This document shows positions 26,377 through 36,347 of a stretch of DNA of 64,000 bases, piece after piece. The notes under the pieces were generated by a model, which ran no database searches, was not told where the DNA came from, and saw nothing but the letters and a program-made list of their open reading frames with translations. Within the stretch, counting starts at the first letter, position 1. Each line of letters begins with the position of its first letter. The position numbers and the translations under genes are program-made. Source of the DNA: JAEUTH01 sp044230205 (GTDB taxonomy: Bacteria > Bacteroidota > Bacteroidia > AKYH767-A > OLB10); NCBI GenBank assembly GCA_044230205.1, contig JBGARN010000002.1, positions 27,024 through 91,023 on the forward strand. Direction: 5' to 3'.

Positions 26377-27807
26377 ATGACACAAAGAGAAAATATTTCT
26401 GTTTTTCATATTTTTAAAATTGGAGTTGGACCTTCAAGTTCACATACGTTAGGGCCATGGCGTGCTGCTCAGCAATTTTTAAATCTAATCAATAGCAGAG
26501 AGTTACTACATGAAGTGACACAACTGCGTGTTCATCTTTTTGGTTCACTGGCAAAAACCGGTAAAGGACACGGAACAGATATTGCTGTTCAACTTGGGTT
26601 ATGTGGCGATGACCCTGTAACATTTGATGTATATGCTATTACACCGAAAATCACACGGATAAGTATTGAAAAAAAAATAAAACTTGATGCAAAGCATCTG
26701 ATTAATTTCGATCCCGAAACTGACCTGGTTTTTCATTTTGAAAAATCACTTCCTTTTCACCCTAATGCATTGACCTTTGAAGCAACAACACGTTCAGGTA
26801 TTACAATTAACGAAACTTACTATTCAATTGGCGGAGGTTTTGTTGTACAGGAAAACATGCCTGCATCAGCCGATGATGAAGTTGTATTACAACACCCTAT
26901 TGATACAGCAGAACATTTAATTGCATATTGCGATGAGACAGGTTTGAGTATCAGTGATGTGGTGATGATTAATGAAAAGTGCTGGCGAAGTGAAAGTGAA
27001 ACACGCAATGGCGTTTTGGAAATATGGAAGGTAATGCGGGAATGTATTTATCGCGGGTGCCATGCACGGGGTGAATTGCCTGGCGGGTTACGGGTGGTGC
27101 GCAGGGCCGAAAACATTAACAGGAATTTACTCAAGGGAAAAGCCTATAACAATTATGATGAATGGCTTACCCTGATACAGCAGGGCGGAAATAACTTTCG
27201 CTATATACTTGATTGGGTAAGCTGTTTTGCATTGGCTGTAAATGAAGAAAATGCAGCATTCGGACGTGTGGTTACTGCCCCGACTAATGGAGCTGCCGGA
27301 GTGGTGCCGGCCGTGCTTCAGTACTTTACTGCTTTTTGCAATGGCAATGATGACGATAAGATCATCCGCTTCCTCTTAACTGCTTCTGAAATAGGAAGTA
27401 TTTTCAAAAAAGGCTCAACAATAAGTGCTGCAATGGGCGGCTGCCAGGCAGAAATAGGAGTATCATCAGCTATGGCTGCTGCAGCGCTAACTGAATCGCT
27501 TGGCGGAACACCTGACCAAACTCTTATGGCAGCCGAAATTGCCATGGAACACCACCTTGGGCTAACCTGCGACCCTATACGTGGTTTGGTTCAAATACCA
27601 TGCATTGAACGTAACACCATGGGAGCTATAAAAGCCATTACTGCTTCGCAGCTTGCACTGCAAAGTAATCCTGATCATGCAAAAGTGAGCCTTGATGGTG
27701 TTGTAAAAACCATGTGGACCACTGCTCAGGATATGAACAGCAAATACAAGGAAACTGCTGATGGTGGCCTTGCAATTAATATCCCTATTAGTTTACCCGA
27801 ATGCTGA
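26377..27807 (+). CDS. sdaA: L-serine ammonia-lyase (iron-sulfur, single chain)
   Basis: A 476-residue L-serine dehydratase converting serine to pyruvate and ammonia. The N-terminal beta domain begins with FKIGVGPSSSHTLGPWRAA (about 10-28). The alpha domain has VTAPTNGAAGVVPAV and MGGCQAEIGVSSAMAAAALTES. Cluster-binding cysteines are C356, C398 and C409, giving exactly the C-x41-C-x10-C spacing of oxygen-sensitive 4Fe-4S serine dehydratases. It is nine bases after maeB and twelve before the DUF3667 gene, so the three probably form one transcript. It supports growth on amino acids or peptides. Confidence 0.95.
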   Translation: MTQRENISVFHIFKIGVGPSSSHTLGPWRAAQQFLNLINSRELLHEVTQLRVHLFGSLAKTGKGHGTDIAVQLGLCGDDPVTFDVYAITPKITRISIEKKIKLDAKHLINFDPETDLVFHFEKSLPFHPNALTFEATTRSGITINETYYSIGGGFVVQENMPASADDEVVLQHPIDTAEHLIAYCDETGLSISDVVMINEKCWRSESETRNGVLEIWKVMRECIYRGCHARGELPGGLRVVRRAENINRNLLKGKAYNNYDEWLTLIQQGGNNFRYILDWVSCFALAVNEENAAFGRVVTAPTNGAAGVVPAVLQYFTAFCNGNDDDKIIRFLLTASEIGSIFKKGSTISAAMGGCQAEIGVSSAMAAAALTESLGGTPDQTLMAAEIAMEHHLGLTCDPIRGLVQIPCIERNTMGAIKAITASQLALQSNPDHAKVSLDGVVKTMWTTAQDMNSKYKETADGGLAINIPISLPEC

Positions 27808-27819
27808 TTAACCTTGAAT

Positions 27820-28866
27820 ATGGAAGATACGCTAACGAATCCTAAATGTCCGAACTGCGAATCTGAAGTAGCAGGACATTATTGTCATTTCTGCGGACAA
27901 AAGTATCACGATCATAAAGAGACCTTTGGAGAATTGGTGTACGAATTTTTCAGTGACTTCACTCACTGGGATTCGAGATTTATAAAAACAGTTTTGCCAT
28001 TACTTTTAAATCCCGGTAAAATTTCAATTGAATATATTAACGGGAAAAGAAGAAGCCAGTTTCATCCTATACGTCTTTATATTTTTTCAAGCTTTGTTTA
28101 TTTTTTATTGATTTTCAGTTGCGGAAAAACAAATCAAACCACCAACCATAAGCTAAATAACACGAAAGATTCGGTATCAACACAAAATGTAAATGCTTTA
28201 TCCGATACAGCCGTTTTGCCGAACAAGGAAATAATGATTTCACCTTTAGGAAAAATTATAGTAAAAAATACTGGCGATAGCACAGCTATCAATAATTACA
28301 TTCAAACCAAACCCACCGAAATTGAATCTCTTGTTAATGCAAAAACATCTCCCGAAGCCTATCTAAACTGGCAGAAATCATTGCCGAAGGAACAACAACA
28401 TGGATTTTGGAAAAAACATGCTTATGCTAACTACCTTAAAATTAATCCAGCTAACAGCGAGAATTTACAGGATACATATAAAAAGATAGGCTCAGCCATT
28501 TTACACAACATACCGCGAATGATGTTTTTTCTGCTACCCTTATTCGCCTTAATAATGAAAATGTTATACTTCAAACATCGTAAATTTTACTATGCCGATT
28601 TTGCTGTTATAGCATTACATTACTTCAGTTTTATTTTTGTGATTCTTATGTTGTTATTTTTATTGGATAAAATTACCGACAGTAACTTACCCGGGTTTAT
28701 CATCGTGCTCTGGATATTTGTTTACCTTTTTCTTCTATTGAAGAGAATATTTGCACAGAATTTTATAAAAACATCAATTAAGTATACTCTATTGCTGATG
28801 ATTTGTTTATTCATGTTTGCAATAGCATTCATGATCAATGCAGTGTTAAGCACTGTTATGGCATAG
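27820..28866 (+). CDS. DUF3667 membrane protein with zinc ribbon
   Basis: A 348-residue protein of unknown function in the DUF3667 family. I chose the ATG at 27820 over a TTG six bases upstream. A zinc ribbon (CPNCESEV, then YCHFCGQK) occupies about residues 8-31. It is followed by the family signature FSDFTHWDSRFIKTVLPLLLNPGKIS and HPIRLYIFSSFVYFLLI. Four or more transmembrane segments follow, one near 87-105 and a C-terminal group from about 225 to 345, separated by a charged, probably periplasmic loop of about 110 residues. It is the third gene of the apparent maeB-sdaA operon. A membrane transport or quality-control role has been supposed for such proteins but is not shown here. Confidence 0.83.
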   Translation: MEDTLTNPKCPNCESEVAGHYCHFCGQKYHDHKETFGELVYEFFSDFTHWDSRFIKTVLPLLLNPGKISIEYINGKRRSQFHPIRLYIFSSFVYFLLIFSCGKTNQTTNHKLNNTKDSVSTQNVNALSDTAVLPNKEIMISPLGKIIVKNTGDSTAINNYIQTKPTEIESLVNAKTSPEAYLNWQKSLPKEQQHGFWKKHAYANYLKINPANSENLQDTYKKIGSAILHNIPRMMFFLLPLFALIMKMLYFKHRKFYYADFAVIALHYFSFIFVILMLLFLLDKITDSNLPGFIIVLWIFVYLFLLLKRIFAQNFIKTSIKYTLLLMICLFMFAIAFMINAVLSTVMA

Positions 28867-28986
28867 AAAATTTGATTTGTTCAATCCGTCATTAAATTGA
28901 AATATTTTTAATCCTGGTGATTTTATTCCAGCCATTCCATTAATATTGGTAATTACATTTTGCAGAATTATTAAAAGTAACACACC

Positions 28987-30201
28987 ATGAAAACACAATT
29001 ACTTTCTGCACTGTTTTTTTTATTAAGTGTCACCTGCTTTTCGCAATGGACTCCTGTAAACATAAACAGCGGATACAGTCTGAAAAAGGTAATATTTACT
29101 GATAGCACTACCGGTTATTTAATTGGTGATACCATAATAGGCCTGAACCTTGCCGGCAAAATTTATAAAACCAGTGATGCAGGTATAACTTGGGATCAAA
29201 AAGATTTTATACTGCTGGCCAATTCCGATATTGATTTCATTCATAGTGATACTGTTTTTGTTTCTTCAAACGATGGACAGTATACTTATACAAGACTCAC
29301 AACCAATGGTGGTACAACCTGGCTAACTGTAAATCCTGATGCACCTAATGGTCCACAACATTTTATATCTGCTACAAAAGGCTTTGCCACTAAAAACATC
29401 AGCGGTAACATTGAGATATATAAAACTACAGACGGTGGCGCGTTCTGGAAACCTACCACAATTACATCCGGACCAAGTGCAGTACAGGATATTCAATATA
29501 TAAATGCTACCGAAGGTTTTGTTGGCGGGCTTTATGGTCCTCTTATGGCAAACATTAATATGAGTATGTTGCAAGTTAACTATATGGGGGCTCAAACATT
29601 TGCAACACATGAATTGCAGTTTTTTAACAGTGATACCGGGTATTTTGCGGCTTTGGAAACAGTGAATAATATTTCATCTCTTTACTTCACTCCTGACAAA
29701 GGAATAACTATACAACCTACTATTGATTTTACTTTGTTCGGGCTTGCGGCAAGTGAAGAAATCATTTCATTCGATTGTTATGATTTGATGCATTGTCTTT
29801 GCCTCACAATCTCCGGCATCATGTTTTATACAGACGATGGCGGGGTAAGCTGGTGGAATGAAAATTCTGGTTATCAGAATTTATACTCTGTAGACTATCA
29901 GCCCGGATTTGCAATTGCTGTTGGTGAAAACGGCTTGGTATTAAGACGTGATTTCTCTACTGCAGTAAATGAGGTCAGCATTAAAAATCAATTTAGATGC
30001 TTTCCAAATCCGGCTCAGCAAAGCATAACAGTAAGTGGTTCAGGAATTATTTATCCTATTACAATTATTGATTTGGCAGGCAAAACAGTTAGTGTTTCGC
30101 AAGACGCTACAATTGAAACCAAAGCATTAACCCCTGGAATATACTTTGCCAGGATTGAAACCTCACGTGGAGTTTATCATACTAAATTTGTAAGGTTGTA
30201 A
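28987..30201 (+). CDS. T9SS type A protein with Ycf48/BNR-like propeller
   Basis: A 404-residue secreted protein. The signal peptide (1-19, ending CFSQ) leads into repeated blades of the Ycf48/sialidase-BNR type: KVIFTDSTTGYLIGD, GKIYKTSDAGITWD, TRLTTNGGTTWLTV, EIYKTTDGGAFWKP, MFYTDDGGVSWW. The C-terminal about 75 residues are a type A T9SS sorting domain (FRCFPNPAQQSITV, ALTPGIYFARIE, YHTKFVRL). Ligand and role are unknown. A near-match to the -7 promoter box (TACATTTTG) lies about 30 bp before the start. Confidence 0.86.
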   Translation: MKTQLLSALFFLLSVTCFSQWTPVNINSGYSLKKVIFTDSTTGYLIGDTIIGLNLAGKIYKTSDAGITWDQKDFILLANSDIDFIHSDTVFVSSNDGQYTYTRLTTNGGTTWLTVNPDAPNGPQHFISATKGFATKNISGNIEIYKTTDGGAFWKPTTITSGPSAVQDIQYINATEGFVGGLYGPLMANINMSMLQVNYMGAQTFATHELQFFNSDTGYFAALETVNNISSLYFTPDKGITIQPTIDFTLFGLAASEEIISFDCYDLMHCLCLTISGIMFYTDDGGVSWWNENSGYQNLYSVDYQPGFAIAVGENGLVLRRDFSTAVNEVSIKNQFRCFPNPAQQSITVSGSGIIYPITIIDLAGKTVSVSQDATIETKALTPGIYFARIETSRGVYHTKFVRL

Positions 30202-30448
30202 AATCACTTCAATTGCCCTGAGGAGTTGTTTCCAATTTTAATAAAACAGAATTGTCTTAATGGAGATAAATTAATATCGAGCAACTTTTTATTATTTATA
30301 AAACTTTTCTGAAGCATAATTAGCTTTCTGAAAAATGATAGGTCTCAAAATATAGACAATATGATCCTCTGTCAATTTAAGAATGCCAATCAGTTAAAAT
30401 TCACCTTTTACAGAAGCATGAAAAAAATCAATTGCAGGCACGAAAAGT

Positions 30449-32056
30449 TTATAGTTTAAATACTTTTTGTTTTAGCTGCATAGTAGCACTGGTAACAACT
30501 ACTACATATAACCCGGAAGACAAATCAGCTATTGAAGAATACCCTGGTGTTATAATTTTTTCATTTCTAACAAGCCTGCCTGCATAATCATATATACTAA
30601 GTGTTACTGCCGGCACTGTACCCCTGATTTCAATAGTAGTGTTTTGCTGATCAAAATACACCCCGAGCTTATCATCATCAATAGTTGACAATCCTGCCGT
30701 AAGGTTGCAGGTGTCAACAATGTTTTCACAAATAGCTGAATCAGCAAGAGTGATCAACGAATTTACAGTTGAATTAATTACAGATCCGCCAGTAGCCATT
30801 ATCAGTGCGGGAGTGCTTATCCTGAAAGGCGGATATTCGGTAACTGTTGTTGCAAGACGGTCAGTTTCATTACAGCCACTGTTAAAATTATTATCTGTGC
30901 GGATCATTATGGGGCTGAAATAGCTGCTGTAATTGGTCGTAAAACCCGAAATTAAAATACCAATACCGTCAAAAGGTTTGGTTACGTATGGATAATGCGA
31001 TCCTCCGTTATTGTAAGTGCGGGCCAGCAACAGGTTGCCGTTAAAATCAGTATTGAGTATTAAATGCTTGTTAGGTACAAATCCTGTTGTAGGATAACTC
31101 ATTGTAGCCACTGCCAATGCATAGCCGTTAGTGGTGCTGATAATGGATGAAGCATTCTCGCTGTGGTCAGGATTGGTTCCGTGATAACTCCGGCACCATG
31201 CAGTATCTCCGGCAGCATCGGTGGTTATCAGGAACTCATCGGCATACGATTGAAAATTTGTTTTCATCACTGTAGTTGCTCCGCATAGTGCAAATCCGCC
31301 ACCGGGCAATGAAAGCAGTCCGTATCCACAGCTATATTGATTGGTATCGCCATACGCTTTCAGAAAATTTACATTTCCATTTTGATCTGTTTTTAGTAAA
31401 AAAGCGTAAAACGTGCCCTGGTCAATATACCTGCCTGTAGCTGCATAGCCGCTGTCAGGTGTCTGCACTATATCAAAAGCTTCATCAATGTTATGATAGG
31501 TTCCGTAACTTTTACCCCATAGGTAATTTCCATACTCATCAAGCTTAGCGATATAAACATCGCAGTAAGGGCTGCCTGCATCCTGGCCAAAGCTGTTGGT
31601 TTTACCGGCAATAACAAGGTCGTGCTTACTGGTTTCAATAATACTGTTCACCAGGTCATCACCCGTGCCCTGCATTATTTTTTGCCAGATAACATTTCCG
31701 CTGCCATCAGTTTTTGCAATAAGGATATTGTATGCATTGAAGGAGCCAACACTTGCTGCTATTACAAAACCACCATCGTAAGTAGGAATTGCACGCTGTG
31801 AAATATTTCCAACTGTAGAACTGTTATTAAAAGCACGGCACCAAACTACATCTCCATCACAATCGGTTCGAGCCATAAACACTTTATAGTTACCCGTATT
31901 AATAATTCCTGTAAACAGGTAACCGCCATCTGCAAGTTGGTAAGCACCAAAGGACTCTGCATCAGCGCCTGCATCGTAAAATTTTTGAAAAGTATTTTGC
32001 GCTTTGGCAGTAATTGAAACAATAACAAAAATAATAGCACTTATAAAAACTTTCAT
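30449..32056 (-). CDS. T9SS type A sorting domain propeller protein
   Basis: A 535-residue secreted protein with signal peptide (1-19, ending AKAQ). About seven repeats follow of the form 'TxDGGYxxTG ... KTDxxGNVxWxKxYG' (for example IPTYDGGFVIAAS, IAKTDGSGNVIWQK, IAKLDEYGNYLWGKSYG, LKTDQNGNVNFLKAYG). This pattern is typical of Bacteroidota propeller-like secreted proteins. The C-terminus is a T9SS sorting domain (VTLSIYDYAGRLVRNEKI, ADLSSGLYVVVV, LKQKVFKL). It converges on the Ycf48-like gene across a 247-bp gap in which no clear terminator was found. Confidence 0.86.
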   Translation of the reverse strand: MKVFISAIIFVIVSITAKAQNTFQKFYDAGADAESFGAYQLADGGYLFTGIINTGNYKVFMARTDCDGDVVWCRAFNNSSTVGNISQRAIPTYDGGFVIAASVGSFNAYNILIAKTDGSGNVIWQKIMQGTGDDLVNSIIETSKHDLVIAGKTNSFGQDAGSPYCDVYIAKLDEYGNYLWGKSYGTYHNIDEAFDIVQTPDSGYAATGRYIDQGTFYAFLLKTDQNGNVNFLKAYGDTNQYSCGYGLLSLPGGGFALCGATTVMKTNFQSYADEFLITTDAAGDTAWCRSYHGTNPDHSENASSIISTTNGYALAVATMSYPTTGFVPNKHLILNTDFNGNLLLARTYNNGGSHYPYVTKPFDGIGILISGFTTNYSSYFSPIMIRTDNNFNSGCNETDRLATTVTEYPPFRISTPALIMATGGSVINSTVNSLITLADSAICENIVDTCNLTAGLSTIDDDKLGVYFDQQNTTIEIRGTVPAVTLSIYDYAGRLVRNEKIITPGYSSIADLSSGLYVVVVTSATMQLKQKVFKL

Positions 32057-32186
32057 GGAATTGCTTACATTTTAAGAGTACTCAAAAATATAAATTGATG
32101 TCAGTTAAAAAACAAAACACTTAAATCCAGTAAGGGCAATAATCTTACAAGGTTGTACAAAATTAAGCAATAAGTACCTTAGCAAA

Positions 32187-34640
32187 GTGAAAAAGTACTT
32201 GCGGTATCTACTTTACGTTTTAGGAATTCTGGTGGTTTTGTCAATATCGCTTTTTGCTTATGTGTATTATAATAAAGCCCAATTACTGAAAAGCATTACA
32301 ACAGCAATGAGTGAAACACTTCGCGCCAAAGTTACTGCCGAAGATCTCAAGGCTACTTTTTTCAACGACTTCCCTCGAATTTCATTATCGCTTATTAACA
32401 CCGAAGTGCATGATTCGTTATATAACATTTACCATACACCCTTGATCAGTGCTGAAAAGGTTTACTTAAAAACCGACATTACAGAATTGTTATTTATGAG
32501 AATTAATATCAACTCGTTTAAAATTAAAAATGCATCGTTTACTATTTTTAAAACACCTTCAGGTTATTCCAATGATTACATTTTCAGGAATATCGATTCG
32601 GATACAGTAAAAAAAGAAAAGGGGAAGGGCAGTGTTAAATTAAACATTGAAGAAATAATTTTTGAAAATGTAAAAGTGGTAATGAATGACAGTTTGAAAG
32701 TTAAGCGATTTGCCATTGACTTTCAGAAATTATCCAATCATCTTGACAGAACCGACTCAATAGTAAATATTAATATGGCCGGCCAACTTCATTTTGGCGG
32801 GTTAGGATTTAACTTGCGTAAAGGCATGTACCTTGAAAATAAAAATGCCACAGTTAATTTTCATCTTAAAATAGTAAAAGGTTCTCAAACACTGCAAATT
32901 CTTCCGCAATCTGAGCTCGTAATTGATAAAAGCCAATTTAAGCTTGCCGGAAAATTGTTCACCGGTAAAAACTCGTACCTGCAACTTAACTTTAAAAATG
33001 CCGGAGTTTCTTTTCAGCTGGCTTCAACTGTTGTCACCAAAAAAATTGCTGGAAAACTTGCTAAATTTAAATGGACATCAGCACTTCAAACCGACTTTAC
33101 ACTTAAAACCAGGTTAGACACAACAGGTCTTGATCCTGAGATTGATATTCATGCTACCTCTTCCCGGGGCATCGCAGTTACCATTGGCGGAATTGTGATT
33201 GACCATGTAAAGTTTGATGGCTATTTTACAAATCACACCGATTCAGGCAAAGAAGCAGGTGATCCTAATTCTCAAATCCGTTTTAAAGATTTAAGTGCGT
33301 CCATTGAAGGATTTCCATTTAAGGGAACTTTAGTGGTAAACAATTTTGAAACCACAAGAATTAACCTTGATGTTATTTCTTCCTGCCGCCTGAATGAACA
33401 AAAAGATATGGTGGATCAAAACCTTCTCGATCTGAAAAGCGGGAAGCTTGATTTGCAACTACATTATTCCGGACCTGTTGATACGCTTTATTATAGTGAA
33501 TCAAAAAAACTTATCGGAAGCTTAAATGGTAAATTAAATATTGAAAACGGAGAGTTTATTTACCTGCCTAAAAAATTCAAATTTCTAAAATTGAATGTGC
33601 ATTGCACTTTTAATGAAAGTGATTTTACTATTCATAAGCTTACAGGCCAAATTAACCGAAGTTCATTTAATGCAACCGGCAATGTATCTCAGCTTATACC
33701 ATTCTTAATTGCCCCTGATGCCAACACGGTGGCTCAGCTTGACTTCAGGAGTGATGGGATATATCTGGATGATTTTATGCAACCATCGACAAAATCAGCA
33801 ACAAAAAAGACCTCTTCTAAAAAGGCAAAATTATCAGTTTCGAAAAAAATTGATGAAATAATAAACAACATTAACCTTGATGCACATTTAAGTGCTGATG
33901 TTATTAATTTCAAAAAATTTACCGGCAAAAATGCTCATGCAAAATGCATGATTACCTTTACGGGTGTAACACTCACTGATTTTTCAATGGAGAATTCCGG
34001 AGGTATGTATTCCCTTGATGTTGCTTTTAATAAGCAGAGTAACAACAATTATAAACTAAATGCAAAAGTTGAAGTTAGTAATGCCGATGCGGAGCAGTTG
34101 TTTCTGTCATGCAGCAATTTTGGCCAGGATAAAATAACGGATAAGAATATTAAAGGAACCATAAGCTTAAAAGCTGATTATACCTGTTCTCTGAACAATG
34201 CATTACAGGTAGTTCCTGAAACTATGGATGGCACTGTATCCTACACCATAAAAAACGGGCAGCTGAACCACCTGAAAGTTTTGAATGATATTACAAAATT
34301 TGTTTTTCGCGATCGCGATTTTGATAATATTACTTTTCAGGATATCATAAGTAAAGTTGATATTAATGGTCCTGATATTGATATTGGCCAGTTAGATATA
34401 GCTTCAAATGTACTGAGCATGCGTGTTAATGGTATTTATAGTTTTAAAAATAATACCGACATGAGTATACAGATTCCCCTGAAAAATTTTGAGAGGTCAG
34501 ACAAACAATATAATATTACCCTTGAGGATTTATACAATTACAAAGGAGCTAATGTTTTTCTTCGGGCTAAATCAAAGGAAAATGGTAAAGTTGCAATTAC
34601 TTACGATCCATTGAAGAAATTCAGAAAACCGAAAAAGTAG
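32187..34640 (+). CDS. AsmA-like family protein
   Basis: An 817-residue envelope protein starting at GTG; no ATG is available nearby in frame. A single N-terminal membrane helix (about 5-26) anchors a long periplasmic, beta-rich body. The N-terminal part (AEDLKATFFNDFPRISLSLI, VYLKTDITELLF) and C-terminal part (GTVSYTIKNGQLNHLKVL, GVYSFKNNTDMSIQIPLKN-type strands) match the AsmA/TamB-related superfamily. Such proteins form grooves that move or organise phospholipids between the membranes. A lysine-rich stretch (about 535-555) is an insertion. It stands alone; the substrate is not known. Confidence 0.83.
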   Translation: MKKYLRYLLYVLGILVVLSISLFAYVYYNKAQLLKSITTAMSETLRAKVTAEDLKATFFNDFPRISLSLINTEVHDSLYNIYHTPLISAEKVYLKTDITELLFMRININSFKIKNASFTIFKTPSGYSNDYIFRNIDSDTVKKEKGKGSVKLNIEEIIFENVKVVMNDSLKVKRFAIDFQKLSNHLDRTDSIVNINMAGQLHFGGLGFNLRKGMYLENKNATVNFHLKIVKGSQTLQILPQSELVIDKSQFKLAGKLFTGKNSYLQLNFKNAGVSFQLASTVVTKKIAGKLAKFKWTSALQTDFTLKTRLDTTGLDPEIDIHATSSRGIAVTIGGIVIDHVKFDGYFTNHTDSGKEAGDPNSQIRFKDLSASIEGFPFKGTLVVNNFETTRINLDVISSCRLNEQKDMVDQNLLDLKSGKLDLQLHYSGPVDTLYYSESKKLIGSLNGKLNIENGEFIYLPKKFKFLKLNVHCTFNESDFTIHKLTGQINRSSFNATGNVSQLIPFLIAPDANTVAQLDFRSDGIYLDDFMQPSTKSATKKTSSKKAKLSVSKKIDEIINNINLDAHLSADVINFKKFTGKNAHAKCMITFTGVTLTDFSMENSGGMYSLDVAFNKQSNNNYKLNAKVEVSNADAEQLFLSCSNFGQDKITDKNIKGTISLKADYTCSLNNALQVVPETMDGTVSYTIKNGQLNHLKVLNDITKFVFRDRDFDNITFQDIISKVDINGPDIDIGQLDIASNVLSMRVNGIYSFKNNTDMSIQIPLKNFERSDKQYNITLEDLYNYKGANVFLRAKSKENGKVAITYDPLKKFRKPKK

Positions 34641-34750
34641 CAGCAGCAAAATTGAATTAATTACTAATAATAAAAATCCTTTTAATTTATTGCCTTGATG
34701 CCTGTTGATTCAATCATTTTAACTTTCAAATACATTTATTACAAGCCTGC

Positions 34751-36301
34751 ATGAAAAAAATTTCTGAACTCTGGGAGCAGAAACCGCTGCTGCTGATTTT
34801 ATTTCTCGGTGGTTTTTTCAGGCTAATAGCTGTAATACTTTCCAAGGGCTATGGCATGAGCGATGATCATTTTTTGGTTATTGAACCTTCTCAATCATGG
34901 GTTGACGGGCATGACTATAACAACTGGTTGCCATCCCTCACACCGGGACTTACACAAGCAAGTGGCCATAGCATGCTTTACCCCGGCTTACATTACCTCT
35001 TCTTTTTAATTTGCGATAAAATTGGTTTTACAGATCCGCAGGGCAAAATGTACATTGTCAGACTGCTTCATGCAATCTGGTCGATGCTGGTGGTTTGGAT
35101 CGGATATAAAATTACATTGCGTATAGGAGGCGTTAAAGCTGCAAAAGCAGCGGGGCTGCTGCTGGCAATATATTTCTTTATGCCGATGTTAAGCGTGCGC
35201 AATCTTGTAGAAATGGTTTGCATTCCTCCACTTGTGCTTGCCACATGGTATTATTACCGCTACCAGACTGATGCGCGTAAAGCCGGTTTTTATGCCGGGC
35301 TGATGTTAGGCATAGCTTTCAGTATTCGCTTTCAAACGGCAACGTTTATAGCAGGTTATGGATTGGTGATATTGCTTATGCGCAATTGGAAAATGCTTGC
35401 CTGGTTGATTATTGGCGGAGTTTTAAGCGTAGGTATCGTCCAGGCATGCACAGATATGATTATCTGGGGCAGGCCTTTTGTTGAGTTTGCCGAATATGTA
35501 AGGTACAACATGGAAAATAGTGAAACCTATGGTGTTAGTGCCTGGTACAAATACCTGCTGTTGCTGGGTGGAATAATGCTACCGCCCTTAAGTATTATGC
35601 TCATGTATGGCTTTTTACAATCGTGGCGTAAGTATCTGATAGTGTTTCTTCCGGCATTTATATTTTTTGTTTTTCATAGCATGTTTCCCAACAAACAAGA
35701 AAGGTTCATTATGCCTGCAGTGCCATTTATCATTATGGGCGGGACAGCCGGCTGGTACATGATGCTTGAACAAAGTCAAAAACAATGGATGTATAAACTT
35801 ACACGTATTGCATTTGTTGTATTTTTTGTGCTTAATACCATTCCATTGTTTGTAATATCTGCCGCCTATAGCAAACGCAGCAGGGTTGAAGCAATGGTTT
35901 ATCTGCGAAATAAGAATGATGCCAATAATTTTTGCATTGAACAATCAATGGATGAAAGCAGCACATTGCCACCGCTTTATTATTTTGGAAAATGGGGACA
36001 CGTTTATGAACTGAATGCACTCCGTCCTATGTCACAATTATTGTGCGAGGTTAAAAATGCCGATTCACTAACACGGCCAGGTTATGTGCTTTTTATTAAG
36101 GACGATGACCTGGATAAACGGGTAGCAAAATTTAAAACGTATTTTCCAAACATCAGTTATGAGACTTTAATTGAGCCGGGATTTATTGACAAAGTGCTGC
36201 ACAAGCTGAATCCACGTAATAAGAATTACAACATATACATTTATCGCATTAATTATAAAACTGAAGAGCAGAAAAATATTGCAGAAGCTAAATGCGACTA
36301 A
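34751..36301 (+). CDS. GT-C glycosyltransferase, mannosyltransferase (GT22)-like
   Basis: A 516-residue polytopic membrane protein with about ten hydrophobic helices. An early acidic loop motif (GMSDDHFLVIEPSQSW, about 35-50) is where GT-C enzymes carry their catalytic aspartate. NKQERFIMPAVPFI (about 317-330) resembles the HKEERF motif of GT22 (Alg9/PIG-B-like) mannosyltransferases. These enzymes use polyprenyl-phosphate sugars on the outer face of the inner membrane. The acceptor is unknown: lipid-linked glycan, O-antigen or protein are all possible. It is 46 bp upstream of paaZ, probably by chance. Confidence 0.72.
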   Translation: MKKISELWEQKPLLLILFLGGFFRLIAVILSKGYGMSDDHFLVIEPSQSWVDGHDYNNWLPSLTPGLTQASGHSMLYPGLHYLFFLICDKIGFTDPQGKMYIVRLLHAIWSMLVVWIGYKITLRIGGVKAAKAAGLLLAIYFFMPMLSVRNLVEMVCIPPLVLATWYYYRYQTDARKAGFYAGLMLGIAFSIRFQTATFIAGYGLVILLMRNWKMLAWLIIGGVLSVGIVQACTDMIIWGRPFVEFAEYVRYNMENSETYGVSAWYKYLLLLGGIMLPPLSIMLMYGFLQSWRKYLIVFLPAFIFFVFHSMFPNKQERFIMPAVPFIIMGGTAGWYMMLEQSQKQWMYKLTRIAFVVFFVLNTIPLFVISAAYSKRSRVEAMVYLRNKNDANNFCIEQSMDESSTLPPLYYFGKWGHVYELNALRPMSQLLCEVKNADSLTRPGYVLFIKDDDLDKRVAKFKTYFPNISYETLIEPGFIDKVLHKLNPRNKNYNIYIYRINYKTEEQKNIAEAKCD

Positions 36302-36347
36302 AACATACCTTAATAATCAGATAAAATAATAAAAGGAAATATCACCC

